Shown piece by piece: positions 9,043 through 16,325 of a stretch of DNA of 23,622 nucleotides; the stretch's first letter is position 1; each line of letters opens with the position of its first letter. Origin of the DNA: CAYOHP01 sp964403795 [NCBI: uncultured bacterium] (lineage in GTDB: Bacteria; Muiribacteriota; UBA6191; CAZXTJ01); assembly GCA_964403795.1 (NCBI GenBank), contig CAYOHP010000064.1, positions 1 to 23,622 of the forward strand, in the 5' to 3' direction. The translations under genes were made by a program, and so were the position numbers. The notes beneath the pieces are model-generated. The model was given only the letters and a program-made list of their open reading frames with translations. It had not been told where the DNA came from and did not search any database.

Positions 9043-10262
9043 TTCCGGCCTCCCAGGATGGAGTCGATCAAGGCCCGGGTCCGCCGGCGCCGATCGCCGG
9101 GAGTCGGGGTGGGGCCCGGAGTCGTCGGCTGGACCGGACTCGGGGTCGCCAGCGGAGGGGACTCCGGCGTTGCTGCCGGGGAAGCGGGTTCCGGCGGGGC
9201 GGCGACCGCGGCCGGCGTCGGATCGGAGGTCGGTCCCGGTACCGAAGCCGTCCCGGGAGCCGGCTCGGGTCGAGGGGACGCGTCGGGGGCCGAAGCGGGC
9301 TGGGAGGGCCCGGAGTCCCCCAGGATCGAGGCCATCAACGCCGCGAGGCGGAGCCGCTTGGCCTCTGCCTCGGACCGGGGGGCGGTCCCCGGGGACCCGG
9401 GCGCCGGGGTCACCTCCGCGACTCTCGTCCGGGGCTCCCCTCGCGACCCGGCGGGAACCGCGACCGGAGCCTCGCCCGTCCCGGTCCGGGGACCCGGGGG
9501 GGCCGCCTCGGGACGAGTCCCTGCTGCCTCCGGGATCCAGGCCGTCGCCGAGGGCCCGGGCTCGGGATCCGCCTCGGTGGGCTCGGGCTCGGGCTCGAGA
9601 GTGGGCGCCAGCATGGCCGGCCGGGGCTCGAAGCCGGCGAAACGCTCCGAGCGGAGGCTCTCGGCGTCGGCCCAACCCAGCCAACGGTGCGGACTCTGCT
9701 TGGTGGTGTCCCCCAAGGGGCGCACCGGTGCCAGCGGGTTCCAGCCTGCAGGGGCCCGATCGGACGCATCCCCGGGGAGGTCCGCCACCAGCGCCAGGAG
9801 GGCGCATTCGCCCTCCCCGGCGAGCCCCGGGCCCAGGGCATCCTGGCAGCGCCGCCGGGCCAGGACCACGGCTTCCTCGGGGCTCCCGGCACAGGCCCCC
9901 ACCTCGAGATCGAGGAACGCCTGGCGCGGATGCGAGGAGCGGACGAAGGCGCAGTAGCCCCGGTCCCGCACCTCCTGCAGGCGGCAGCCCTCACCCGGGG
10001 CGGGCGCCCCCCAGGTCTGGCAGAGGTGGCGACCCCACTCGATGGCTCCCGCCTCCCGGAGGTGCCCGGCCGAGACCAGGACCCGGGTCCTGCCGATGTG
10101 GACGGTCCGACCGTCGGGGAGCTTCACCTCGGCCCGACGCCGTTCCACCAGGCTGTGGAGAGAAGTGGCGGCCGGGAGCCGGGGAACCGCCAGCAGTGCG
10201 AGGGCGAGCAGAGGGAAGGCCGGGAGCGCCCTCCTCTCGCCTCCGGCCCGTCGCCCCCGCAT
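9039..10262 (-). CDS. Secreted protein with six-cysteine domain and Pro-rich tail, coupled to the kinase
   Basis: A 407-residue protein that I do not recognise. Residues 1-33 form a signal peptide (Arg-rich start, FPLLALALLAV core, cleavage near PAA). The mature N-terminal part (about 34-200) holds six cysteines (C81, C93, C104, C124, C139, C153), enough for three disulfides. It includes GYCAFVRSSHPRQAFLDLEV and an Ala/Arg-rich helix. Residues about 215-390 are Pro/Ala/Glu-rich and likely unfolded or wall-spanning. A short motif occurs twice in this tail: ALMASILG (308-315) and ALIDSILG (397-404, almost at the C-terminus). Start: ATG at 10262 with an excellent Shine-Dalgarno, GGGGAGGAGAACC. 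The stop overlaps the kinase start by four bases (ATGA at 9039-9042), so it probably works with that kinase, for instance as an external ligand or adaptor. A link to small disulfide-rich domains such as DUF4189 is possible but not supported by a clear motif. Confidence 0.8.
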   Translation of the reverse strand: MRGRRAGGERRALPAFPLLALALLAVPRLPAATSLHSLVERRRAEVKLPDGRTVHIGRTRVLVSAGHLREAGAIEWGRHLCQTWGAPAPGEGCRLQEVRDRGYCAFVRSSHPRQAFLDLEVGACAGSPEEAVVLARRRCQDALGPGLAGEGECALLALVADLPGDASDRAPAGWNPLAPVRPLGDTTKQSPHRWLGWADAESLRSERFAGFEPRPAMLAPTLEPEPEPTEADPEPGPSATAWIPEAAGTRPEAAPPGPRTGTGEAPVAVPAGSRGEPRTRVAEVTPAPGSPGTAPRSEAEAKRLRLAALMASILGDSGPSQPASAPDASPRPEPAPGTASVPGPTSDPTPAAVAAPPEPASPAATPESPPLATPSPVQPTTPGPTPTPGDRRRRTRALIDSILGGRK

Positions 10263-10329
10263 GGTTCTCCTCCCCGACGAAACCCCTCGGCCCGAGGCGG
10301 CTCCGCTGCGCATGCCCCGGAGGCCCGGC

Positions 10330-10357
10330 GGGACCGTTTCCCCGGTTCTGATAGTAT
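10330..10357 (+). promoter_or_regulatory. Candidate promoter GGGACC-16-TAGTAT
   Basis: The short AT-richer patch GTTCTGATAGTATGG contains TAGTAT, 5 of 6 with TATAAT, 16 bases after GGGACC, 3 of 6 with TTGACA. It sits in the 165-base divergent gap (10263-10427) and would drive the ankyrin protein at 10428 with a leader of about 60 bases that includes its Shine-Dalgarno. Confidence 0.45.
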
Positions 10358-10427
10358 GGGCCACGCGATGCCCGATCAACCTCCGGTCTCGGACCGTGGT
10401 CGCGGCTCCCCAGGAGGGCTGGGCCCC

Positions 10428-12974
10428 ATGCGACTGGCCTCGGCGCGCCCCGGCTGGCGGAGCACGGGTCGATGGCAGGCGGCTCTCTGCCTGGTCGTGG
10501 GCCTCTGCGGGAGCCATCCTTCCGGGACCCCGGCCTCCGACCCCGCCGAAGCGGAGCGGCTCGAGGCAGGTGCCCAGGCCGCCCTCGAGAGCCGGCTCTA
10601 CGCCCGGGCCGGTGGCCTGTTCCGGGATGCCTGGAAGGCGGCTCCGGAGCGGCCCGAGCTCGGCCTGAAGGCGGCGGCGGCCTTCGCCAAGGTGGAGGAG
10701 TACCCCTCGGCCGCCCAGCTCCTGCGCGACCTCTGCCAGGTCCCGGTCCCGGCAGTGGCGGAGCAGGCCCGCGAGTTCCTCGACGGCATGCGGCCCGACC
10801 TCGACGCGCTCTATGCCGAGGCCCTGGCGGATGCCAAGCGGGCCGAGGGAGCCTCCGACCCTGCCGAGGCCCTGGCCGCCTACGAGCTCGCCGGCCGGAT
10901 CGATCCGGAGAGTCCCCACCCCGATCGGCAGCGGGCCCGGGTGATGGCGCAGAAGGGTGATCCGGCGGGAGCCCTGGCGGCTCTCCGCTCGGCCATCCGC
11001 AAGGGCTACTCGGATCGGGACGAGATGGTCGAAGGCGAGACCTACGCCGCGCTCCACGCCGAGCCCGAGTATGCCGAGCTGGTCCGGGACGTGTTCGGGC
11101 GGCGCAGCGAGGCGGCGCTGGCCCGGCGGGTAGCGGACCGGGCCGCCGCCCGGGCAGAGGCCGAGAAGGCTGCGGCCGCGGCCCGGGCCAAGGCCGAGAG
11201 GGAGGCCGCCGAGGCCAAGGCGAGGGCGCAGGCCGAGGCCCGCGCCAGGGCGGAGGCAGCCCAGGCCGAGGCCCGCGCCCGGGAGGCCGAGGTGCGGACC
11301 CGGGAAGAGGCGGAGGCCCGCCGGAAGGCGGAAGAGGCCGATCGTCTGGCCCGGGCCGAGGCCGAGCGGCTCGCCCGTGAGAAGACATCCCGACCCGATC
11401 CGGCCGAGGCCGCTCGGGTCCGCGCTGCCAAGGCGAGGGCGGCCCTCTCGGACGCCAAGGCGGCCGCCGGGGCGGCGCGCCAGGAAGTCCAGGCCGGTCT
11501 CCCCGTGGAGCAGTTCGCCCTGCACCCGGAGCTTGCCGAGGCCCATGCCAGCCTCTACCGGGCGGAGCACGAAGCCGCCAGCCACCAGGTCGAAGCCGCG
11601 ACCGCCTCCTTCCGCCTGGCGGAACGCCTCTACCGTGCCTTCGGGACGGGAACCGGGGCCGCCGGGGTCGAAGCCCCGAGCAAGGGCGGCAAGCCGGGTC
11701 GGGAGGCGGAGATCCTCCCGGGTGATGCTGGCCTCGGCGAGATCGCATCGCCGGCCCCTGAAGGCGGGCCTCCTCGTCCCGAGCCTGCCCCGGCTTCTCC
11801 CCAGGAGCCCCGCCCGGAGGCAGGAGCGGCTCCCGGGGCTGCCCCCGCCTCTGCCGAGACCCGGGTCTCCGGATCCTCCTTCCTCCACGACGCCGCGCTC
11901 CTGGGCGACCTCGACGCCTTGCGCCTGGGCCTGGCCCGGGGAGAGAGCCTGCTCTCGAAGAACGAAGCCGGTCGCACCCCGCTGCTCGAGGCGCTCTCCG
12001 CACGGCAGGTGGCGGCCGCCCGGCTCCTGATCGACCCACCCCAGGATCAGGGCATGGCGAGGATCTCGCTCCTGGTCGCCGACCCCCAGGACCAGACCGC
12101 CTTGCACCTGGCTTCCGGCCTGGATGCCGGGCTGACCGCCCTGCTGGCGACCCAGAAGACCCTGCTCGAGAAGCGGCGAAAGCCGGATGGTGCCACGGCC
12201 TTGCTCGTGGCCCTCAAGGAGCGCCAGGGCGGGGCCGCCGAGGCGCTGCTCCGGGCCGGGGCGGATCCCGGCGTAGTCCTGGCGGACGGGCAGGGGGCGG
12301 TGGATCTCGCGGTAGGCGGCGAACTCTGGTCCATGGTCCCCGATCTGATCGCCAAGAAAGCCTCGCTGGGGAGCCCGGCCACCGCGGCCGCGGCCTTGGG
12401 GCATGCCGCCCGGACCGGCGACCGGGCTCTGGCGGCCCTGTTCCGGCCCGTCAAGGCGGCGCTCGACGTCGAGGATGGCGAAGGGCGCACCGCCCTGGAT
12501 CGGGCCGCCGGGTCCGGCCACCAGGGACTGGTCGAGGACCTGATCGAGTACGGGGCCGACCCCTCGGGGATCGGCCGGGCGCTTCCCGGATTGCATGCGG
12601 CGGCCGGAGCCGGCCACGCCAGGACCGTCCAGCTGCTGCTCGACCGCGGCGTCTCGACCGGGACCCGGGCCAAGAACCGGAGCTCCGCCCTCCACCACGC
12701 GGCCGCCGCCGGGCGCCTGGAGATCGTGCGCCTGCTGCTCGAGCGGAACTCTCCCGACAGCCTCGACGACGAGGAGGGGCGCACCCCGCTCCATCGGGCG
12801 GCCGCTGCCGGCGAGGTGGCGGTGGTGGAGACCCTGCTGGCCATGCGTCCGGACATCGATCTCTCGGTCCGGGACCGCTCGGGTGCCACCCCGGCGCGGC
12901 TGGCCCAGCAGGGGCGGCACAACGCCATCTACGACCTGCTCGAGCGGGAGCGCAAGCGCCGCGAGCGAAGGTAG
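10428..12974 (+). CDS. Secreted TPR / coiled-coil / ankyrin-repeat protein
   Basis: An 848-residue protein with no recognisable catalytic domain. Residues 1-36 are a signal peptide (RWQAALCLVVGLC core). About 37-228 are TPR-like helices, including the TPR-terminal pattern AIRKGYSDRDEMVEGETYAAL. About 229-345 form an Ala/Glu/Arg coiled coil. A helical stretch runs to about 400 and a Pro/Glu/Ala linker to about 480. About ten ankyrin repeats fill 482-840 (TPLLEALSAR, TALHLASGLD, TALDRAAGSG, SALHHAAAAG, TPLHRAAAAG). The ATG at 10428 is preceded by AGGAGGG nine bases away. In-frame ATGs at 10356 and 10368 lack one, and 10356 lies in the -10 box. It is divergent from the secreted protein/kinase operon, and its coiled coil plus ankyrin make-up mirrors the kinase's external region, so the products may interact. 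It ends four bases from the convergent BtpA stop. Function is unknown; a scaffold role is inferred. Confidence 0.88.
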   Translation: MRLASARPGWRSTGRWQAALCLVVGLCGSHPSGTPASDPAEAERLEAGAQAALESRLYARAGGLFRDAWKAAPERPELGLKAAAAFAKVEEYPSAAQLLRDLCQVPVPAVAEQAREFLDGMRPDLDALYAEALADAKRAEGASDPAEALAAYELAGRIDPESPHPDRQRARVMAQKGDPAGALAALRSAIRKGYSDRDEMVEGETYAALHAEPEYAELVRDVFGRRSEAALARRVADRAAARAEAEKAAAAARAKAEREAAEAKARAQAEARARAEAAQAEARAREAEVRTREEAEARRKAEEADRLARAEAERLAREKTSRPDPAEAARVRAAKARAALSDAKAAAGAARQEVQAGLPVEQFALHPELAEAHASLYRAEHEAASHQVEAATASFRLAERLYRAFGTGTGAAGVEAPSKGGKPGREAEILPGDAGLGEIASPAPEGGPPRPEPAPASPQEPRPEAGAAPGAAPASAETRVSGSSFLHDAALLGDLDALRLGLARGESLLSKNEAGRTPLLEALSARQVAAARLLIDPPQDQGMARISLLVADPQDQTALHLASGLDAGLTALLATQKTLLEKRRKPDGATALLVALKERQGGAAEALLRAGADPGVVLADGQGAVDLAVGGELWSMVPDLIAKKASLGSPATAAAALGHAARTGDRALAALFRPVKAALDVEDGEGRTALDRAAGSGHQGLVEDLIEYGADPSGIGRALPGLHAAAGAGHARTVQLLLDRGVSTGTRAKNRSSALHHAAAAGRLEIVRLLLERNSPDSLDDEEGRTPLHRAAAAGEVAVVETLLAMRPDIDLSVRDRSGATPARLAQQGRHNAIYDLLERERKRRERR

Positions 12975-12978
12975 GGAC

Positions 12979-13803
12979 TCAGCCCGGGAGCCGCTTCCCT
13001 CGCCCCACCGCCTGCATCAGGACCGCCACCCGAGCCGGATCGACCCCGGCTCCGGCCGTGCCTCCATGCATCAGGGTGGTCCCCACGATGGCGCCGTCGG
13101 CGGCCGCCAGCTGCGAGGCGGCCAGCTCCGGGGTGAGCCCGCTGCCGATCCAGACCGGGGCGTCGGGGACCGCAGCCTTGACGCGCCCCACCCGGTCCAG
13201 GTCGGTCGCGGCCCCGGTGGCCAGGCCCGAGACCACCAGGCCGTCGGCGAGACCCCGGTCCCAGGCGTCCCGGGCCGCCTGCTCGAGGTCGATCCCCGGG
13301 GGAGGCGTGGCGTGCTTGACCAGCACGTCGGCCAGGATCGCGACCTCCGCCCCGAGGCGCGCCCGCAGGCGCAGCGTCTCGTGGGCCTCGCCCGAGAGCC
13401 AACCCTGGTCGGCCAACATGGCGCCGGTATGGACGTTCACCCGCACCATGCGGGCTCCGGTGGCGACCGCGATCGCCACCGCCGAGGGGCCGTCGTTGCG
13501 GAGCACGTTGACCCCGACCGGCACCTCCACGGCCCGCACCACCTCGCCCACCGCCACCGAGAGCCCCGCCACCGTCTCGGGCGGGACCCGGGCCGGGTAG
13601 AAGGGAGCGTCCTGGTAGTTCTCGACCATCACCGCGTCGAAGCCGGACTCGGCCAGGATCCGGGCGTCGGCCACGGCCCGCGCCACCACCGATCGCATCG
13701 AGCCGGCCCACCGGGGAGATCCCGGCAGCGGCAGGAGATGGACCATCCCGACCAGCACCGGGCGCCGGGGGAACAGCGGGACCAGCACGCTCCCGGGTCT
13801 CAC
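12979..13803 (-). CDS. btpA: BtpA family TIM-barrel protein
   Basis: A 274-residue member of the BtpA family. In cyanobacteria BtpA stabilises photosystem I reaction-centre proteins, but the family is wide in non-photosynthetic bacteria and archaea, where its role is unknown. The fold is a TIM barrel. Family signatures seen are GMVHLLPLPGSPR near the N-terminus, MVENYQDAPF followed by RVPPETVA, PVGVNVLRND, VRVNVHTGAMLADQG, RARLGAEVAILADVLVKHA, and IGSGLTPE with GAIVGTTLMHGG near the end. I chose the GTG at 13803: it overlaps the upstream stop as GTGA and has AGGAGG four bases before it, inside the upstream gene. Later candidates at 13788 (GTG) and 13746 (ATG) lack this spacing. It is translationally coupled to the membrane protein at 13800-14660. 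Nothing else in the window suggests photosynthesis, so the photosystem role should not be carried over. Confidence 0.93.
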   Translation of the reverse strand: MRPGSVLVPLFPRRPVLVGMVHLLPLPGSPRWAGSMRSVVARAVADARILAESGFDAVMVENYQDAPFYPARVPPETVAGLSVAVGEVVRAVEVPVGVNVLRNDGPSAVAIAVATGARMVRVNVHTGAMLADQGWLSGEAHETLRLRARLGAEVAILADVLVKHATPPPGIDLEQAARDAWDRGLADGLVVSGLATGAATDLDRVGRVKAAVPDAPVWIGSGLTPELAASQLAAADGAIVGTTLMHGGTAGAGVDPARVAVLMQAVGRGKRLPG

Positions 13804-14660
13804 AGGGCCTCCTCGCTGCGGGACCCGGCGATCGCCAGGGCCTGAGGATCCCGCCCCACGTCGAGCACCAGCCACGTCAGGTCGAAGTGCCACCGGGCCA
13901 GGCTCCAGACGACCGCCGAGATGGCCCACCACACCACCAGGACGGCGGGAACCCCGTGGGTCCAGGACCCCGACCCCAAGGTGGCGGAGACCAGGGCGGT
14001 GCCGAGCTGCAGGCACGAGAGGGTCAGCACCGCGATCCCGGCCGCCGCGATCACGGTCGGATATCGCCCCATGCGCAGGCTCCCCAGGAAGCCGCTCCCC
14101 AGGGCCAGGGGCATGGAGTGGCCTTCGACCAGGGCGGCCCGCAGCACGTTCAGGAAGTACCAGTGGGTCGCCAGGTCGACCAGGCGCGGGATCACGACCC
14201 AGCTGTAGGTGGGAAGGCCCAGCCTGGCCACTACCGTCATCCCCGCGGCTTCGACCACCGCCAGCACGAAGCCGAGCACCAGCACGGGCCGGAACAGACT
14301 CCGGGCCCGGGAAGGCAGATCCCTCCCCGAGGCCGCCAGGGTGTCCCGCAGCCAGGCATCGACCACCGCGACTTCCAGTGCCAGCGCCAGCGGGGCGATC
14401 CCCATCCGGAAGACCGACGCCAGGTTGGGCGGGACGAGCAGGCCCAGTGCCAGCGGGTCGATGACGGCCAGGGCCAACGCCGCCCCCAGATAGGGCCCCG
14501 GGCGTCCGAGGAGGGGCTGGGCGGCGAGCCGGTGGGTGGCCAGGGCGCCGGCCGTGTGGAAGGTGGCGAGCAGAGCGAGCGGGCTCCCGGCCTCCTCGAG
14601 CCCGTGGCTCTCGGACCCCTTGCCTTCGGGCTTGCCGCTGGATTCCGACTCACCCACCAT
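13800..14660 (-). CDS. Polytopic membrane protein of unknown function
   Basis: A 286-residue integral membrane protein with about six hydrophobic segments. Its N-terminus is hydrophilic (Ser/Glu/Gly, about 27 residues). Hydrophobic stretches include the region around YLGAALALAVIDPLALGLLV, the one around VLVLGFVLAVVEAAGMTVVA, IAAAGIAVLTLSCLQLGTAL and VPAVLVVWWAISAVVWSLA. I do not recognise the family and see no catalytic or transporter motif. The ATG at 14660 has GAGG five bases upstream. Its stop overlaps the BtpA start as GTGA, so the two are made together; a role in membrane-linked assembly or lipid metabolism with BtpA would be a guess. The 181-base gap to the divergent acetyltransferase holds no clear promoter for this strand. 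Confidence 0.8.
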   Translation of the reverse strand: MVGESESSGKPEGKGSESHGLEEAGSPLALLATFHTAGALATHRLAAQPLLGRPGPYLGAALALAVIDPLALGLLVPPNLASVFRMGIAPLALALEVAVVDAWLRDTLAASGRDLPSRARSLFRPVLVLGFVLAVVEAAGMTVVARLGLPTYSWVVIPRLVDLATHWYFLNVLRAALVEGHSMPLALGSGFLGSLRMGRYPTVIAAAGIAVLTLSCLQLGTALVSATLGSGSWTHGVPAVLVVWWAISAVVWSLARWHFDLTWLVLDVGRDPQALAIAGSRSEEAL

Positions 14661-14827
14661 GGATCCTCGTCCAGCTCCCGAAGTCCATGACCGGGAGCCC
14701 GGCGCACCCACCCATGACGACCCTCCGACCCTTCCGGGGTCCGCCCCGGTCCGGCGATGGTGCCAGACTCCGGGACTGCACGTCCATGGCATGGCGGGCC
14801 GAGGAGCCGGACCCGGGCGCCAGGGAC

Positions 14828-14833
14828 TACCAT
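14828..14833 (+). promoter_or_regulatory. Candidate -10 hexamer TACCAT, leaderless start
   Basis: TACCAT ends eight bases before the ATG at 14842 (spacer CCTCCCGC, with no Shine-Dalgarno). The arrangement is the same as at 17863 and close to that at 2835. The rest of 14661-14841 shows nothing further. Confidence 0.4.
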
Positions 14834-14841
14834 CCTCCCGC

Positions 14842-15426
14842 ATGGTGAGACGACGCCTACTGACCGAGCGACTCGAGATCCGGCCCTGGACCGGGCGGGA
14901 CTTCCCGCGCTGGGCTGCTTCCAACCGGGTCCGGCCCCCGGCCCGCACGCGGTGGGACTCCGAGCCGCTCGCCCCGGAGCGCATCACCCGGGAGACCTTC
15001 GAGGCCATGCGGGAGCGGCACCGGAAGGGCGCCGAGGCTGACCGCCACTACGTCTACGGCCTGGTCACCCGCGATGGGGGCAGGGCGGTGGGGGCGGTGG
15101 ACCTCTTCGTGCTCGTCCGGGAGGACCGCCAGGTCGCCAACCTGGGGTGGCTGGTCGAACCCGCCTACCGGGGCCGCGGCCTGGCCACCGAGGCGGCCCG
15201 AGGTGCGCTCCGGATCGGTTTCGAACACCTCGGCCTGCAGCGGATCGAGGCCAGCGTCGACCCCGACCATGCGGCCTCGATCCGGGTGGCGGAGGCGGCC
15301 GGGATGCGAGCCCGGGGGCTCGAGCGGGGCTACCTCTTCGAGGCCGGGGCCTGGATCGACCAGCTGGTCTTCGTGGCCAACCCCTGGGACCTGGGCCTCC
15401 CTTGTCGGCCGCCCCGGAGCGGGTAG
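14842..15426 (+). CDS. GNAT N-acetyltransferase, RimJ/RimL type
   Basis: A 194-residue GNAT-fold enzyme that transfers acetyl from acetyl-CoA to an amine. The opening LLTERLEIRPWTGRDFPRW is the classic RimJ/RimL beta-1/alpha-1 pattern. The acetyl-CoA pyrophosphate loop is YRGRGLATEA (R110-A115, R-x-x-G-x-G/A type), followed by a helix and LQRIEASVDPDHAASIRVAEAAGMRARG, split by the usual beta-bulge. The substrate is unknown: RimJ/RimL relatives act on protein N-termini, antibiotics or small amines. The ATG at 14842 has no ribosome-binding site but a -10-like hexamer eight bases upstream. A glycosyltransferase-like gene starts 11 bases after its stop, so the two are probably one transcript and the pair may modify a sugar or glycan. 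Confidence 0.9.
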   Translation: MVRRRLLTERLEIRPWTGRDFPRWAASNRVRPPARTRWDSEPLAPERITRETFEAMRERHRKGAEADRHYVYGLVTRDGGRAVGAVDLFVLVREDRQVANLGWLVEPAYRGRGLATEAARGALRIGFEHLGLQRIEASVDPDHAASIRVAEAAGMRARGLERGYLFEAGAWIDQLVFVANPWDLGLPCRPPRSG

Positions 15427-15437
15427 GCGGGCCGCCC

Positions 15438-16325
15438 ATGGCTCCTGGCTACGATCTGCGCGTCGTCCACCTGGCCCCGGACGGCCAACGCGGCATGATC
15501 GACGAACTCCTGGTGCTGCTCGAGGAATCGCTGACCCGGCTGGGCGTCCGCTGGCAGATCAAGCAGAACGACCTGGCGGCGAATCTGCCGAACCTGATCC
15601 TCGGCCACACCGTCTTCGCGGCCCCGACCGTGGCGGCCCTGCTGGCGCGCCACACCCTGCCCTACGCGGTGGTCCAGCTCGAGGCGATCGACCGCGCGCT
15701 CGGCTTCGTGGCCGGCAACCAGGTCTACCTCGGCCTCCTGACCCGCGCCGCTGCGGTCCTCGAGGCCGCCCTTCCCGGCCTCCAGGAACTGGAGCGTCTC
15801 GGGATCCGCTCGCCCCTGCACCTCCCGATCGGGGCCTCGCCAAGCCTGGAGCGTTTCCCCCGGCCCAAGGCCCAGGACCTCGACGCGGTGCTGGCCGGGA
15901 CCCCCACGCCCCGCCGCATGGCCGTGGTGGAGGCGCTCCGCCACCGGGGTCTCCGGGTCGAGCACCTCCATGGGGTCTTCGGCGCCGAGCGGGACCGGGT
16001 GCTGGCGAGGGCCAAGGTCCACCTGAACGTCCACCAGCTCGAACTCCCCTGCCTGGAGCGGCTCCGGATCGCATTCCTGCTGAACAACCGGGCCTTCGTG
16101 CTCTCCGAGAACTCCGAGGAGGACCCCTACCGGGGAGGCGTGCGCTTCGTGCCCTACGACCTGCTGGTCGAGGAGTGCGTGCGCTGGGCCCGGCCCGAGG
16201 CCGCTCCCGAGAGGGCCCGGATCGCCGAGACCGGGTACCGGATCCTCTCGACCTTCTCCATGGACCGCGCCCTCGCGGCCGCGATGGCCCGCCTCGGGGT
16301 GGCCACCCCCGGAGCCCGCGGCTAG
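15438..16325 (+). CDS. Glycosyltransferase-like protein (GT-B, CgeB/GT1-like)
   Basis: A 295-residue protein resembling the shortened GT-B glycosyltransferases often annotated as group 1 or CgeB-like. The clearest signature is near 186-224: RDRVLARAKVHLNVH, then LRIAFLLNNRAFVLSE, which matches the family's pattern of an Arg-x-x-x-LL-x-N-R-x-x-V-x-SE helix and strand thought to hold the nucleotide-sugar. It continues with GGVRFVPYDLLVEECVRW, where other members recruit the sugar-binding loop. The N-terminal half (HLAPDGQRGMIDELLVLLEESL) would be the acceptor-side Rossmann lobe and is poorly conserved by eye. Donor and acceptor are unknown. The ATG at 15438 has TAGGCGGG upstream. Its TAG stop shares the palindrome CTAG at 16322-16325 with the convergent gene's TAG. 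Confidence 0.72.
   Translation: MAPGYDLRVVHLAPDGQRGMIDELLVLLEESLTRLGVRWQIKQNDLAANLPNLILGHTVFAAPTVAALLARHTLPYAVVQLEAIDRALGFVAGNQVYLGLLTRAAAVLEAALPGLQELERLGIRSPLHLPIGASPSLERFPRPKAQDLDAVLAGTPTPRRMAVVEALRHRGLRVEHLHGVFGAERDRVLARAKVHLNVHQLELPCLERLRIAFLLNNRAFVLSENSEEDPYRGGVRFVPYDLLVEECVRWARPEAAPERARIAETGYRILSTFSMDRALAAAMARLGVATPGARG

Noticed and set aside
7165-9957. A 930-codon plus-strand open frame
   Set aside because: It runs antisense through the kinase and the secreted-protein gene, which have clear motifs, signal peptide and overlap signals on the minus strand. Its own translation is low-complexity.
10356-10370. Earlier in-frame ATGs for the secreted ankyrin protein
   Set aside because: The first lies inside the -10 candidate TAGTAT and neither has a ribosome-binding site. 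The ATG at 10428 has AGGAGGG and begins a normal signal peptide.
10488-10510. A lipobox at the end of the ankyrin protein's signal peptide (VVGLC)
   Set aside because: The residue before the cysteine is Leu, not Gly/Ala/Ser, so lipoprotein processing is unlikely. A signal peptidase I site after TPA fits better.
14784-14795. CCATGGCATGG as an operator palindrome
   Set aside because: It is short and only partly symmetric, with no second copy and no relation to a clear promoter.
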